Assembly (NCBI RefSeq): GCF_018282095.1
Contig: NZ_CP074129.1
Span: forward strand, 1-64,000
DNA from: Pseudovibrio brasiliensis
Lineage (GTDB): Bacteria; Pseudomonadota; Alphaproteobacteria; Rhizobiales; Stappiaceae
Direction of reading: 5' to 3'
DNA length: 64,000 nucleotides
How positions within the stretch are numbered: position 1 is the stretch's first letter; the number at the start of each line of letters is the position of its first letter. A program made the position numbers and the translations under genes. Below, in pieces: positions 25,023 to 34,119 of this stretch. Under the pieces are notes generated by a model. That model had not been told where the DNA came from. It did not search any database and saw only the letters and a program-made list of their open reading frames with translations.

Positions 25023-26372
25023 TCATTCTGGTCCCGTTTCTACATTCAAAAGTAGGGTGCCTACCTCTTCCAGCCCTCGACGATAAACATCGGCTAATTC
25101 TTCAATACGTGAAGGCAGATCGTTCAACGGGCCTGGTTTATGAACCAAAAGCTTCGCAAGTTCTGGGTTATTTTTTATGCGTTCAATTGCCAGTTGGAAT
25201 GACCGGACTTGTTGGCCAACCGCTTTCTTAGTATCCAGAGATTGTGCCTTTAAGTCAGGTATTCCGTACATGGTGTCATCATAATCGATCAGGGCGGCTC
25301 TGCGAATGATGCACGGTAAGCAGTACCCACAATGGCCCTGCTTCATTTTTTGCCATCTTCCTTTTGTTGGGGACGAGCACGATAAAGACACTGGAGATAC
25401 TTTTTTTAGCAAAGCCGTGTCTGCACATTCTCCTACCATTTCGCCTTTTGTTTTATCCCAATATGGATTTACCACATAGCCGCTAATGCCCAGGGCCTTG
25501 AGGAGCTCATTCCATCTTTCAATATAGTAGGGGTGCGTTGTTCGGGTGCTTAACGCTCCGAGGCGTAATGAATCAAGCGGAACATTCAGAGCGATAAGAC
25601 CATTTTCTGGCACTTTCAGTGTGAATGGTGAAGGCAGAGCGGTGCCGGCAGCTATCCCTAAGGAGAAGAATAAAAAAGATCTCCCACGTGTGGTATCCTC
25701 TGCTGGAACGTTGTCGACGAGCCCTTTGTCGAAGTTCATCCAAACCCTTAGCCTGTTGAACTCTGACTTACTAAAAAAATCTTTGAGGGCGCCATAGCAT
25801 TTGTCTTGCGATTTACTCACGGCCCCTTCGCCTGCATGGCTGACGAGTAAGGGAGTTTCGCCCGCGCTGAGACTGTCTATAGCTCCGATGAGGCTATCCA
25901 ATCCCCCCGAGAACAAGCTTACTCCATCGAACGGAGAGGGGATGAGCAGGGAGTTTATTGGAGAGACTAGTTTTTCTTGTTTCTTAGGTCGTCCTCTAAA
26001 ACCGATATTCCATCGATCACCGGTTAGGAAGTTCAAAGCACGCTCGAGGATATCACGTGATGCGGTCCACCGGGCCGGATCGCTTACCGGAACAACTAAA
26101 CGGACTTCCCGCGTCCAAGCATCTTGAGATTCGGTTTCTCGAGAAATCCTAGTGTCGGCAGCATGTACATGTGCTGCTAAAACCAATAGGTCGACACCTA
26201 CTTCGGATGGGGCAAGGTTCAGTTTTTTCAAATCGTCAAGTGTGTTGCCGATACCGTGATCGAGACGCTTTCCGATGATAAGATCTAATCGCGTCTCTAC
26301 CTCATCTGCCGCTATTGGTATTTGAGCATTGTCATCTTTACCGAAACGCCCAATAAGAACATGTCTTCTCAT
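25023..26372 (-). CDS. qatC: QatC, QueC-like ATP-pyrophosphatase of defence system
   Basis: 449 residues. A QueC-like PP-loop domain follows an N-terminal extension of about 145 residues. The loop is SLFSGGLDSLIG (about 153-164), and a four-Cys zinc site is formed by the downstream Cys region ending GHCGYCLPC. QueC makes the 7-deazaguanine precursor preQ0; QatC is a divergent relative found with QatA, B and D in an anti-phage system, where base or protein modification by a deazaguanine-type chemistry is suspected. It overlaps the qatB stop by ATGA. Confidence 0.9.
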   Translation of the reverse strand: MRRHVLIGRFGKDDNAQIPIAADEVETRLDLIIGKRLDHGIGNTLDDLKKLNLAPSEVGVDLLVLAAHVHAADTRISRETESQDAWTREVRLVVPVSDPARWTASRDILERALNFLTGDRWNIGFRGRPKKQEKLVSPINSLLIPSPFDGVSLFSGGLDSLIGAIDSLSAGETPLLVSHAGEGAVSKSQDKCYGALKDFFSKSEFNRLRVWMNFDKGLVDNVPAEDTTRGRSFLFFSLGIAAGTALPSPFTLKVPENGLIALNVPLDSLRLGALSTRTTHPYYIERWNELLKALGISGYVVNPYWDKTKGEMVGECADTALLKKVSPVSLSCSSPTKGRWQKMKQGHCGYCLPCIIRRAALIDYDDTMYGIPDLKAQSLDTKKAVGQQVRSFQLAIERIKNNPELAKLLVHKPGPLNDLPSRIEELADVYRRGLEEVGTLLLNVETGPE

Positions 26373-27268
26373 TTAGCCATCCCTTCACCTATTGTCTGCA
26401 AAGCCTCAAATGCCGCTTCATAGATTTGGTCTACAAATCCGGTGACTTGATTGGGGGAGAGAGACTGAATGTTTACACCGGAAGCGTTCACTGCATCACT
26501 AACACCGCGTTGAATGAAGTCACGGAGCTGCATCTGTACTCGTTGTACCTCTTGAACGTCACTCGGAAGGGTCAAAATCTTAGTGCCGATATCATTGCAA
26601 ATCCGAGCTTCAATTGTATGAGTGACATAGAGTTCGAATACGGTTTGGATCTGGCCAGCTTCCAACTGATCAATATTTGTAACTCCAGCATTGGCTAGAT
26701 CCGCAATAGTCTCGATAAAAGCATCACGCGCGATTCCCTCATCAATAGAACCCCCAGCAGGGCAAATGAAATCTGCCAGTCCCGCGAATACTTGTTCGAT
26801 GGGTCGCCCTGCAAGTCCGTCTAAATTCAGAGAACGGAGTGCTTCTCTTGCACCATTGAAGCTGGCGCTATTGAGGAAGTTGACTAGACCTGCGCCTGAA
26901 GTACGTGATGAACCCATCCGTCTGGCGGCTTGTCGTGCTCCGCCCACTGATTTTGACACATAATTGGATGCTGCCCTGCCGAGACTCTTCTGATCGTTCC
27001 CACCTGACCTGCTAAACTTCGAAAAGTTGGTCCTTGCGCTCGTAAATCGGTCAGAGGCCCCTGGAGCAGGTGTGGTCTTCCGTGGAGCAGGGGCGTCTGG
27101 TACGGGTGTGTTCGGTGATGGTTCTCCGCCATCATCGCCATTGGCCCCATCCCCGTTATTTCCAGGGGAAGGGGCCAATGCTCCGCTGCCTCCAGCCGCA
27201 TCATCCAACCAACTTGGTATGAGAGGCGTTCCTCCACCAGCTCCACCAAAGGCGTTTGAGGTTCCCAT
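26369..27268 (-). CDS. qatB: QatB, unknown-function component of defence system
   Basis: 299 residues. The N-terminal 110 residues are low-complexity, Gly/Pro/Ala/Ser-rich (SNAFGGAGGGTPLIPSW at the start, likely disordered). The C-terminal domain is alpha-helical (ADFICPAGGSIDEGIARDAF, and an Ala/Gln-rich end). This is the layout of QatB, whose activity is not known but which is required for QatABCD protection. Its ATG overlaps the qatA stop by one base (TAATG), showing tight coupling with the ATPase. Confidence 0.88.
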   Translation of the reverse strand: MGTSNAFGGAGGGTPLIPSWLDDAAGGSGALAPSPGNNGDGANGDDGGEPSPNTPVPDAPAPRKTTPAPGASDRFTSARTNFSKFSRSGGNDQKSLGRAASNYVSKSVGGARQAARRMGSSRTSGAGLVNFLNSASFNGAREALRSLNLDGLAGRPIEQVFAGLADFICPAGGSIDEGIARDAFIETIADLANAGVTNIDQLEAGQIQTVFELYVTHTIEARICNDIGTKILTLPSDVQEVQRVQMQLRDFIQRGVSDAVNASGVNIQSLSPNQVTGFVDQIYEAAFEALQTIGEGMAK

Positions 27269-29232
27269 TAACTTCCTCCCTTGCGCGTCTTAAGGGTAGC
27301 GGTGGCCGTTGTCTTGAGCATCTGTGATTTTGAGCTGGACCATTCATTGAGCAATTTCTCAAAACGGTTTTTTGAATCCGTGTCCGTGATAACTTTTTCC
27401 CAACCTAATACGACCCAGGGACCACAACGATCACTTGGCACAGCTTCGAGGAGATCCAAGAGGTTGGGTTGTAGTGCCGGATGCGACCTGACAAGTACCG
27501 TAAGGCCATCTACCCCTGCAGGAGCGATCAAGAAGTCGTCTCCAGCCATGATCCGACCACGCAGCTCTTCGAAGATCTGGCCTGCTTCAGCCGGGACCAG
27601 TTGCTTCAACTCACTTTCCAATGCTTGCACAGTAAGCTTTGGCCCCATCAATTTGTCTACGACTGCCACTAGACGTCCCAAGACGGATGAAGCTCCAAAG
27701 TAGTCTTTTCTGTCCTTTGTGACGAAGAGATAGGGGCGCAGATCGACCGATCCAATGCTCGGCGTGAGTTTAGCCCATTCGCGGATTGTGTCGGCGCCCT
27801 TCCACTCAGTCAAGACGAGGCTATCTTTAGTCGCCGCTTTAGACGGTTTGGACACTTGGGTATCCATGTTGGTAATTCTCGGACCTTTGACCTCGCGCTT
27901 TGGAGGCTCTTTGCCTGAGGTTATTACGGCCTCCAAGGAGGCGAGATCGACACAGAAGCCTTTATCATCGCGCGCAGCAGCACTGGCGATTTGGTCAAAC
28001 AATCGCGACAGGAAGCGCTCAGCCAACATGAGCTTCGCCAAGACCGGTAGTTTTACATCTTCTCCAAAGCCACGTGCTTGAGCAGTCTGATGACGCAATA
28101 GAAGCGAATTGAGGAATCGTTTGATCTGGCGGGGATTGCCTTGTGTTCCGCTCGCCAGGATCGGCCCGATCTGGTCACTGAGCGTGAGAGCGCCCTGAAC
28201 CTCACTGAATTTGATGTCGCCCAGAGTGGCTTTGACTATCGATGCGTCAAGCCCGGTGGCCGTCCACGGTCGCTTTAACTGTTCACGAGCCACCGTTATT
28301 AGTTTTTTATAGTCAGTGTCTTCGTCATCAAGTTTTGCGCCTATGAGCAAGAGTGTCACATAGATGCGTGTTTCCGTCTCACCGAGTGCGGGTATCCTGA
28401 ATGGTATCTGTATGAGTTTCTCGAGATAGTTGCGGGCGTAATCTCGTGGACCGGTCGTGTCCGGGAGTTCAGGGAAGTGTTTGCGAACAGAATATTCTAT
28501 CATGGCCTCATCAGCGGCGACCACGAATGCTGTCTTGTCAGTAAAGACGAACAGCCTTACTGCTTCCAAGGTCTCGATGGCTGTGTCTGGGAGACACCTG
28601 TCTAAATCGTCAATTAAGACGATGAGTTGCTTGATGCCGGCCTCGTTGAGCAGACCATCAAAAGCTTTGTGGAACTCGGCAATTTCTTTTGGGACGCTTT
28701 TGGACACACCTGGTTTAAGGAAACCTTTGATTCCGTTAATGGCGGCATCGTAATTGTCCTTTGTTGCAATGGAGCTGGGATCGTCGAAGATGCTTTTGAC
28801 TTTGCCGAGCACTAGATCTATCTGATCCGGCGTCGGAATACTGGTCGCCGCAGTGAATGCGAGGCCGCCTCCGTGGCGCGCGATTTTGAGCCAATCGAGT
28901 CTCTTGAAGACGCTCATCACAGCATCACCAGTTTTGCTCAATGCTGGGCGTTGTTCGATCAGGTTTGTGATGATGCCTTCTATTAAGGCAATTTTTGCAT
29001 CCTCAAAACCTTGGAATTGCCATCCATTAAACTTCAGACATAGCACGTCAACATCACTAGTTAAGTCTCTTTCGATCATCTCCAGGATGCTAGATTTGCC
29101 TGCTCCCCAATCACCATGAACACCGATTGTGACAGCATGATCAGGTCTCTCGCGGAGGAGACCTGTGATCGTGGTCGCAATTGCTTCGTTGTTAAGCAGA
29201 TCGACCTTGGCTTCATTATCAGTGAGAATCAT
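27268..29232 (-). CDS. qatA: QatA, KAP-family P-loop ATPase of defence system
   Basis: 654 residues from ATG 29232, chosen because AGGA precedes it; a 33-codon longer start exists at 29331. KAP P-loop NTPase with Walker A GVHGDWGAGKSS close to the N-terminus and Walker B LIVLIDDLDRCLP about 200 residues later, the usual KAP pattern. A long helical C-terminal region follows. KAP ATPases act as STAND-like sensors or motors in phage defence. The gene starts the four-gene qat operon, about 116 bp downstream of a putative nuclease gene on the same strand. Confidence 0.9.
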   Translation of the reverse strand: MILTDNEAKVDLLNNEAIATTITGLLRERPDHAVTIGVHGDWGAGKSSILEMIERDLTSDVDVLCLKFNGWQFQGFEDAKIALIEGIITNLIEQRPALSKTGDAVMSVFKRLDWLKIARHGGGLAFTAATSIPTPDQIDLVLGKVKSIFDDPSSIATKDNYDAAINGIKGFLKPGVSKSVPKEIAEFHKAFDGLLNEAGIKQLIVLIDDLDRCLPDTAIETLEAVRLFVFTDKTAFVVAADEAMIEYSVRKHFPELPDTTGPRDYARNYLEKLIQIPFRIPALGETETRIYVTLLLIGAKLDDEDTDYKKLITVAREQLKRPWTATGLDASIVKATLGDIKFSEVQGALTLSDQIGPILASGTQGNPRQIKRFLNSLLLRHQTAQARGFGEDVKLPVLAKLMLAERFLSRLFDQIASAAARDDKGFCVDLASLEAVITSGKEPPKREVKGPRITNMDTQVSKPSKAATKDSLVLTEWKGADTIREWAKLTPSIGSVDLRPYLFVTKDRKDYFGASSVLGRLVAVVDKLMGPKLTVQALESELKQLVPAEAGQIFEELRGRIMAGDDFLIAPAGVDGLTVLVRSHPALQPNLLDLLEAVPSDRCGPWVVLGWEKVITDTDSKNRFEKLLNEWSSSKSQMLKTTATATLKTRKGGS

Positions 29233-29348
29233 GCGTGTTCCTGATGTGGTGACAGTTTCATGTTTTGGCCTTTGGATCCCACGTTTTGAAGGCAGCCTGT
29301 GTTTTCGGTTTTTGACCAGCCCAACTATCATTTAATCCCGATATAGAC

Positions 29349-32300
29349 TTACCCGTTTCGTAAGGATTTCAGCCATTCCAGCGTTTCAATTACGGGCGCA
29401 TTCGGCTGGTCCTCTGGGATAATGGGAGGATCATCCAAATCTAAAACCGAAGCTGTCATATCATTGGTGGCTATTTCCCATGCGTTGAGGACGGTCAAAT
29501 TGTGCTTGCCGATAGGCAGATTGGGAATTGGCTCAGGCTGCGCCGACTTGTTTGACCACTGTGCAGGAAACAAAACATAGCGACCATGACGCGCATACTC
29601 TGCTAGGAAATGATCTAGGTTCTGCGTTGAGTTCGGATACATGCGATTAATGCGCGACACAAAGGCGATGGTATTTTCTTCTGAAATGGTAACATTGTCG
29701 GGATTGTGACTAACCATCACGGCATATGCGGATGGGTTCTTGCTCGATATGCCGCGAACAATAGTAATTTTGAGATCATCTTTGACATCGTCATCCCCGT
29801 ACCGCTTGCGCAATGATGTAAAGATCTCTCTAGCTGCTGAACGTTTCTGGAACACGAGGCCAAGCATGGGAGGCGGCGTATCAGGGCCAGGTGGGGAATA
29901 CATGAAGAGGGTGGCATTCCATCTCGCCTTGTCCCACTTTCGCGCATTGATGGGAGAAATCCAACGCATATTCGAGTGCTTGCGTTTGGCTGAATCTCGA
30001 ATTTCTTTGGGTGCAAGGCCATCACCGCGCTTTGTATTACCAAACGTCTTGATCGCATCAGGAATCGAAGCTGGTGGCCATTCTTCTGTGCGTTTGACCT
30101 CATAGATAGGGTCAGCAGAATCGATCCAATCAGCGAGAGAAAGCTGCGCACGATCACCGTGCAGATTACTGAGCATGGTAGGAACGTCAGAGAACGCTAG
30201 TGTGCGATCTAAGGCGCTCTCATCTTCAAACAACGCCTTGCCCCATGTCTCAACATCCTGAGGAGTGATAAAGCGAAGCATAAATTCGAGAACGGCATCC
30301 CTCATCCAATGCGGAAATGATAATACATCCTCTTTGGTCTTGTATTCTATGACCATGCGATGGGTGATTGTGCCGATTGGCTCTCCCTCAATATCGGCAA
30401 ACGTCAGGACAGGGCTTAAGCCGGCAGCATCAGACGGTGCAATCCGCAGTTGCAAGTGGTCCACTTGAGGCAAGATACGGTGATCAAGGCTCGTCGCAAG
30501 CAGGGCCTCCAATGACCCGAGCACAGCCTCACCGATACCGATGGAGACAAGATTGTTGGCGCAAATCAGCTCGATACGGCATCCGAGCACATTGGACGAG
30601 AACGTGACGGTTTCCCCCAGAACGAAGTCTGGAACTGGATACTCTGCTTTCACACCCCAATCGTGCAGTTCGCGCATTAAGCTTTCCGCGTCTTCAGAGG
30701 TTTCCTGTTCCGGTATCCACCCCTCCGTTCTCAGGAGGTCTTCATTGCCCATCAGGTAAAGAAGAGCAGTACGCGACATTGGTAATGCAAGCCGTTTAAG
30801 CGCATCGGGGAGTTTAGTGATGCTGTCTAACTTGTCGACTGGTGTTTGCAGGAGTAACGATGCGATTTGCGTCATGTGTGCCGTTTGAAGCTTATCAAAG
30901 TGACGGCGTTGCCCGTCTGTGCGCACTTGCGCAGAGCGAACAATTAGCTCCAATTCATGCGCACTTAGGATCTGAGGCATACGACCGAGCTTCAACTCAG
31001 TTTCAAAGTATCTGGACAAAACCGAAGCCCGCAACGCGCCTATGCTGCCATCCCTTTTGAACTCAGATAGTTCCTGACTAACGGCGGCGAGAGCATAATT
31101 CCGTGCAGCCCATGGAAGGCCAACTTCCTCAAAAGCAAAACTTGCACCAATTAGGGCATCGATTAGATCACCTTGGTACTCTTCCTTGATGAGCCGTGTA
31201 ACGGCTCGTCCGAACCAGCGGATAGCGTCATAAGGTAGACCTTTCGCAAGCTTCTGGTATGCCCGTTGAACATTCTTCTTCGCAGCATCGCCTTCACCGC
31301 TTCGTGTTGCCAAGGCATCAGTGATTGTTTCGAAGAGCGTATCAAATTCGTTGCTATCAGCGATGAACTCACCGATTTGTGTGAGGGCCTCTGCGATGCT
31401 CGTAAACGGAAAAGTTCCCAGCCCATCTGCTTGTCGAATGATATCGGTGAACGAGATCCAGATATCTTTGAGCGGGTCGTCGCGATGTTCAACTCCTTTT
31501 TCAGAGACTTGTGTCATAAGTAACATAGCTTCAGCATGTAACGCATTACTGGGACGGTTGGTCTGTGTCTTCAGAGCTTCCAGCGCTGACTTAAGTGCTG
31601 TTGTGCGGTCTTTAAGCTTTCCTTTTGAAGCATCCATCGCGCCTGAGTGAACGCTCATACGTATCAGGGGGAGAAGATTATTCAAGCGCTCTAAATCGTT
31701 TGCATCGTTGGAATCGAGAGCAAGGCGTTCAACATCGTCGTAAAGTTCAGACGTGCGCAGGTGATCCTCATACCAGAAATGAGAGGTCCATGCCCACTCA
31801 TAGGCAATAGTAAGTTCGAGCTTCTTGAGGTCTTTATCACGTGCGAGGCGGAGTGCTCGATCAAAGCGTCCGTTCACATCGGCGCTCGAATGCTCCAATC
31901 CTCGAGCTAGAAGCGCTGCGTGTCGGGCATCTTCGACAAGCGTGGTAGGTTGTCCTTGATACTGTGAACCGTCGGCGATCTTTGCTTCTAGGGCATCCAG
32001 CTCGGCAGTGCGCTTTGTGTCATTTGGCCCAAGCTTTTTGGTTTGCTTCTCCGTGCCCTTACCAATGCCAAGTTCCTCGACGGCGATGTCCATACTGTTA
32101 TGCTTAAAGATCCGGTCAAGGAGCCATGTACGATCGAGAATAGTGACCGGAATGCCGTGCTCTTTGAAAAGAGCATCTTGCAGGTCGGCTGACTTTTTCG
32201 CAGGGACAAACTGGTTTGTAACGAAGATAATCTGATCGTAATCTCGCTTAGTTCCAGCAATGGCGGTGACATCAGATTTTACTTTTGGGCGCCAAGTCTT

Positions 32301-32672
32301 CTTGGCACTGAATGCGAAAGCTTTACGCTCACCAGCCTTGTCGTTGTCAGGCACAAACCAACGGTCAGCAACTTCACTCGATACGGGAAATGTCTCTGCA
32401 TCGGTCTTACCATCTCCTCCGCCAACGGGCCCCGTCTGTGGGCGAATATTCGGTGCGATGAACTTCTCGCAAAGACGCTGCGCGAAATTCTCGAATACGG
32501 TTTCGTTCTTCTGATTGGTGAGCGTTTCAAGGTGATAGGACAACTGTTCGCGCCCGACCTCATAGGTCACTTCCGATACCGTATCAGAGAATAAGTCGGG
32601 GTGGCGCTCACGCATGTAACGTGATGGCGAATACTTGGACACATCTGGAACGATATTTGTCGAATCGGTCAT
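29349..32672 (-). CDS. Large putative restriction-fold nuclease with TPR-like body
   Basis: 1107 residues. The N-terminal 200 residues read as a PD-(D/E)XK nuclease: FENFAQRLCEKFIAPNI (helix with Glu), GGGDGKTDAETFPV (catalytic Asp) and AFSAKKTW (S-x-K at the E-x-K position). The middle (about 220-650) is long helical solenoid-like sequence, and the C-terminal third is mixed. This layout (nuclease effector plus large sensor body) is common in defence proteins. It is directly upstream of qatA on the same strand, so it may be an extra component or a neighbouring single-gene system. It is not part of the described QatABCD set. Exact family unrecognised. Confidence 0.62.
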   Translation of the reverse strand: MTDSTNIVPDVSKYSPSRYMRERHPDLFSDTVSEVTYEVGREQLSYHLETLTNQKNETVFENFAQRLCEKFIAPNIRPQTGPVGGGDGKTDAETFPVSSEVADRWFVPDNDKAGERKAFAFSAKKTWRPKVKSDVTAIAGTKRDYDQIIFVTNQFVPAKKSADLQDALFKEHGIPVTILDRTWLLDRIFKHNSMDIAVEELGIGKGTEKQTKKLGPNDTKRTAELDALEAKIADGSQYQGQPTTLVEDARHAALLARGLEHSSADVNGRFDRALRLARDKDLKKLELTIAYEWAWTSHFWYEDHLRTSELYDDVERLALDSNDANDLERLNNLLPLIRMSVHSGAMDASKGKLKDRTTALKSALEALKTQTNRPSNALHAEAMLLMTQVSEKGVEHRDDPLKDIWISFTDIIRQADGLGTFPFTSIAEALTQIGEFIADSNEFDTLFETITDALATRSGEGDAAKKNVQRAYQKLAKGLPYDAIRWFGRAVTRLIKEEYQGDLIDALIGASFAFEEVGLPWAARNYALAAVSQELSEFKRDGSIGALRASVLSRYFETELKLGRMPQILSAHELELIVRSAQVRTDGQRRHFDKLQTAHMTQIASLLLQTPVDKLDSITKLPDALKRLALPMSRTALLYLMGNEDLLRTEGWIPEQETSEDAESLMRELHDWGVKAEYPVPDFVLGETVTFSSNVLGCRIELICANNLVSIGIGEAVLGSLEALLATSLDHRILPQVDHLQLRIAPSDAAGLSPVLTFADIEGEPIGTITHRMVIEYKTKEDVLSFPHWMRDAVLEFMLRFITPQDVETWGKALFEDESALDRTLAFSDVPTMLSNLHGDRAQLSLADWIDSADPIYEVKRTEEWPPASIPDAIKTFGNTKRGDGLAPKEIRDSAKRKHSNMRWISPINARKWDKARWNATLFMYSPPGPDTPPPMLGLVFQKRSAAREIFTSLRKRYGDDDVKDDLKITIVRGISSKNPSAYAVMVSHNPDNVTISEENTIAFVSRINRMYPNSTQNLDHFLAEYARHGRYVLFPAQWSNKSAQPEPIPNLPIGKHNLTVLNAWEIATNDMTASVLDLDDPPIIPEDQPNAPVIETLEWLKSLRNG

Positions 32673-33241
32673 GCCCTAAGAATATAAGATTCCATAACAA
32701 TTAAGAAGTGAGAAGGTTTACGTGATAATAAAAATACTCCTTATATCTGATAGGTGTGAGATTACTTTAAATCGGTTGCTTATTAATACACCAACGTAAA
32801 TTTTGGGTGTCAGCAAAAAACACACTCAGAACTTGCGATTTTGCATCTCATTATGGTGCAGTCACCAGAAAATCAGATGTGCCTCACTACAAAAACACCA
32901 AGCGCTTAATGCCTCGCGGCAGCGCTCTGTGCGGATAGGAGTTTTGGAAGTTTGGCGGTGCAGTAAAAATGTTTAAAACGTAAATTTGAACCAGATTGGA
33001 ACATGAAAGGCAAACTTGTCGCAGCCCATGGCCCTGGAGGACGGAGACGCCAAATATCGCAGGACGACAGGGCCATGTTTGAGGAACCGATAAAAAGCGT
33101 GAAGCAATCCTCAAAGAAATAGTCAACGTTGACTTCTTCAAAAAACCGGCAAGTCGCTCAAAAAACCTACCGAAATGGCGCTATTTCTAGGTTTCTAAAG
33201 GCTCTGATGCCCTTAAAGTCAACTTTTTTATCCGCTGATAT
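32673..33241. other. Right inner end of island
   Basis: No gene is visible. It must contain the leftward promoter for the nuclease/qat genes. It holds the inverted repeat CATGGCCCTG (33027-33036) / CAGGGCCATG (33068-33077), a perfect palindrome AGTCAACGTTGACT (33121-33134) and a further AGTCAAC (33217-33223). GTTGACT also occurs inside the left end (3648-3654), so these may be recombinase-binding sites. Confidence 0.5.
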
Positions 33242-33248
33242 GAACGTT
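33242..33248 (+). other. Right attachment core (attR), GAACGTT
   Basis: Second copy of the heptamer found at 3611-3617. It starts the 3' half of the methyltransferase gene in the phase needed to restore the ENV motif. Confidence 0.78.
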
Positions 33249-33872
33249 CCAGAGTACTCCAGTACTGCGAGCATGACCGTTATTCGTTCAGTCCTTGGAT
33301 CTCTTGGTTACAACCTATCTGAGCGTGTTTTTGAAGGTAATGAGTTTGGCGCCTTGGAAGCTCGCAAACGCCTTTGTGTGGTTGCTATGACAGAAGGCCT
33401 TGAGCTTCTGGATCTGGATAGTGTTGAGCCACTGTTTCAAAAGCCAGCAACCCTCAACGAGATCTTAGAACCGATCTCTTCTGATAGTGAGCGTTGGAAG
33501 GATCTTGACTATTTGGCAAGAAAGGAAGCCCGGGATCTGGCGGCAGGGAAAGGCTTCAAGCGTCAGCTCTTGAATGCGAGTGCTGAAGCTTGCGGAACCA
33601 TTGGTCGAGGTTATGCCAAGTGCCGCAGCACTGAACCATTCCTGAAGCACCCAACCAATGAGAAGCTGTCTCGGCTGTTTACTCCACTGGAACACGCACG
33701 AGTAAAGGGCATACCAGCAAGGCTGATTGAGCGCCTGTCATCAACGACAGCTCACGAGGTGCTTGGACAGTCTGTCATCTTTCCGGTGTTTAAGGCCGTT
33801 GCAGCCTTTCTGGGGAAGGCACTGCTACGCCAGTTTGGGACACCATACGAACAGCTTCCATTAGCGGCATAG
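33242..33872 (+). pseudogene. C5-cytosine DNA methyltransferase, 3' half
   Basis: Encodes the 209 C-terminal residues of the methyltransferase whose first half is at 2862-3617. It begins NVPEYSSTASMTVIRSVL, continuing motif VI, then has LEARKRLCVVAM (motif VIII-like Arg block), a target-recognition region, and ends VIFPVFKAVAAFLGKAL (motif X-like helix). The frame is open upstream to 33129, but that part is island sequence. Alone it lacks SAM-binding motif I and the catalytic Cys, so it cannot methylate. An intrinsic terminator follows. Confidence 0.85.
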
Positions 33873-33894
33873 ATCCCAACCCGTTCAAGTTTCC

Positions 33895-33925
33895 AAGGTC
33901 AGCTAACAGCTGGCCTTTCTTTTTG
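33895..33925 (+). terminator. Intrinsic terminator after methyltransferase
   Basis: Stem AAGGTCAGC / GCTGGCCTT (one G-U pair) with loop TAACA, followed by TCTTTTTG. It ends the original methyltransferase transcription unit just before the next leader. Confidence 0.75.
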
Positions 33926-33944
33926 TCTTCTAAAGCTCTTTCAG

Positions 33945-34119
33945 ATTTGTGCTGCGCCCGCGCCGGTAAAGGCGACCTGCAAGCAGGCATCCAGCCCACC
34001 TTCATCCACTCGCTTTGCTCGTTCCTTGCAGCTGGTTCCCTTCGGTCCGGATGACCTTGACCGGCACTCCGGCCTTTCGTGACAGCAAGAATGAAAACCA
34101 CATTCAAACGGAGATCCGG
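33945..34119 (+). promoter_or_regulatory. Class A structured leader (copy 2), upstream of PAPS-reductase-like gene
   Basis: Close copy of the leader at 2695. Basal stem GCCGGTAAAGG (33962-33972) / CCTTGACCGGC (34055-34065), hairpin CCTGCAAGCAGG, inner GCATCC/GGATG stem. The purine-rich end box is degenerate here (GACAGCAAGAATGAAAACC). About 90 percent identical to copy 1 over 130 bp. Confidence 0.65.

Larger units (their letters stand above)
3611..33248 (+). mobile_element. 29.6-kb integrated defence island with four-gene recombinase module
   Basis: The boundaries come from the split methyltransferase: the two gene halves meet at a shared 7-bp GAACGTT, 29,631 bp apart. Next to the left end lie four overlapping genes including two tyrosine recombinases; the cargo follows. 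The gene-cluster style resembles Tn554-type TnpABC elements, recombinase-in-trio elements and the gamma-mobile-trio islands of Vibrio, but has four genes. I infer site-specific integration with 7-bp core repeats rather than DDE transposition. The cargo includes a TA-like triad, QatABCD, putative nucleases and a giant metallopeptidase. Confidence 0.82.

Noticed and set aside
33129-33241. N-terminal extension of the second methyltransferase half
   Set aside because: The frame is open back to 33129, but this stretch has no methyltransferase similarity and lies inside the island.
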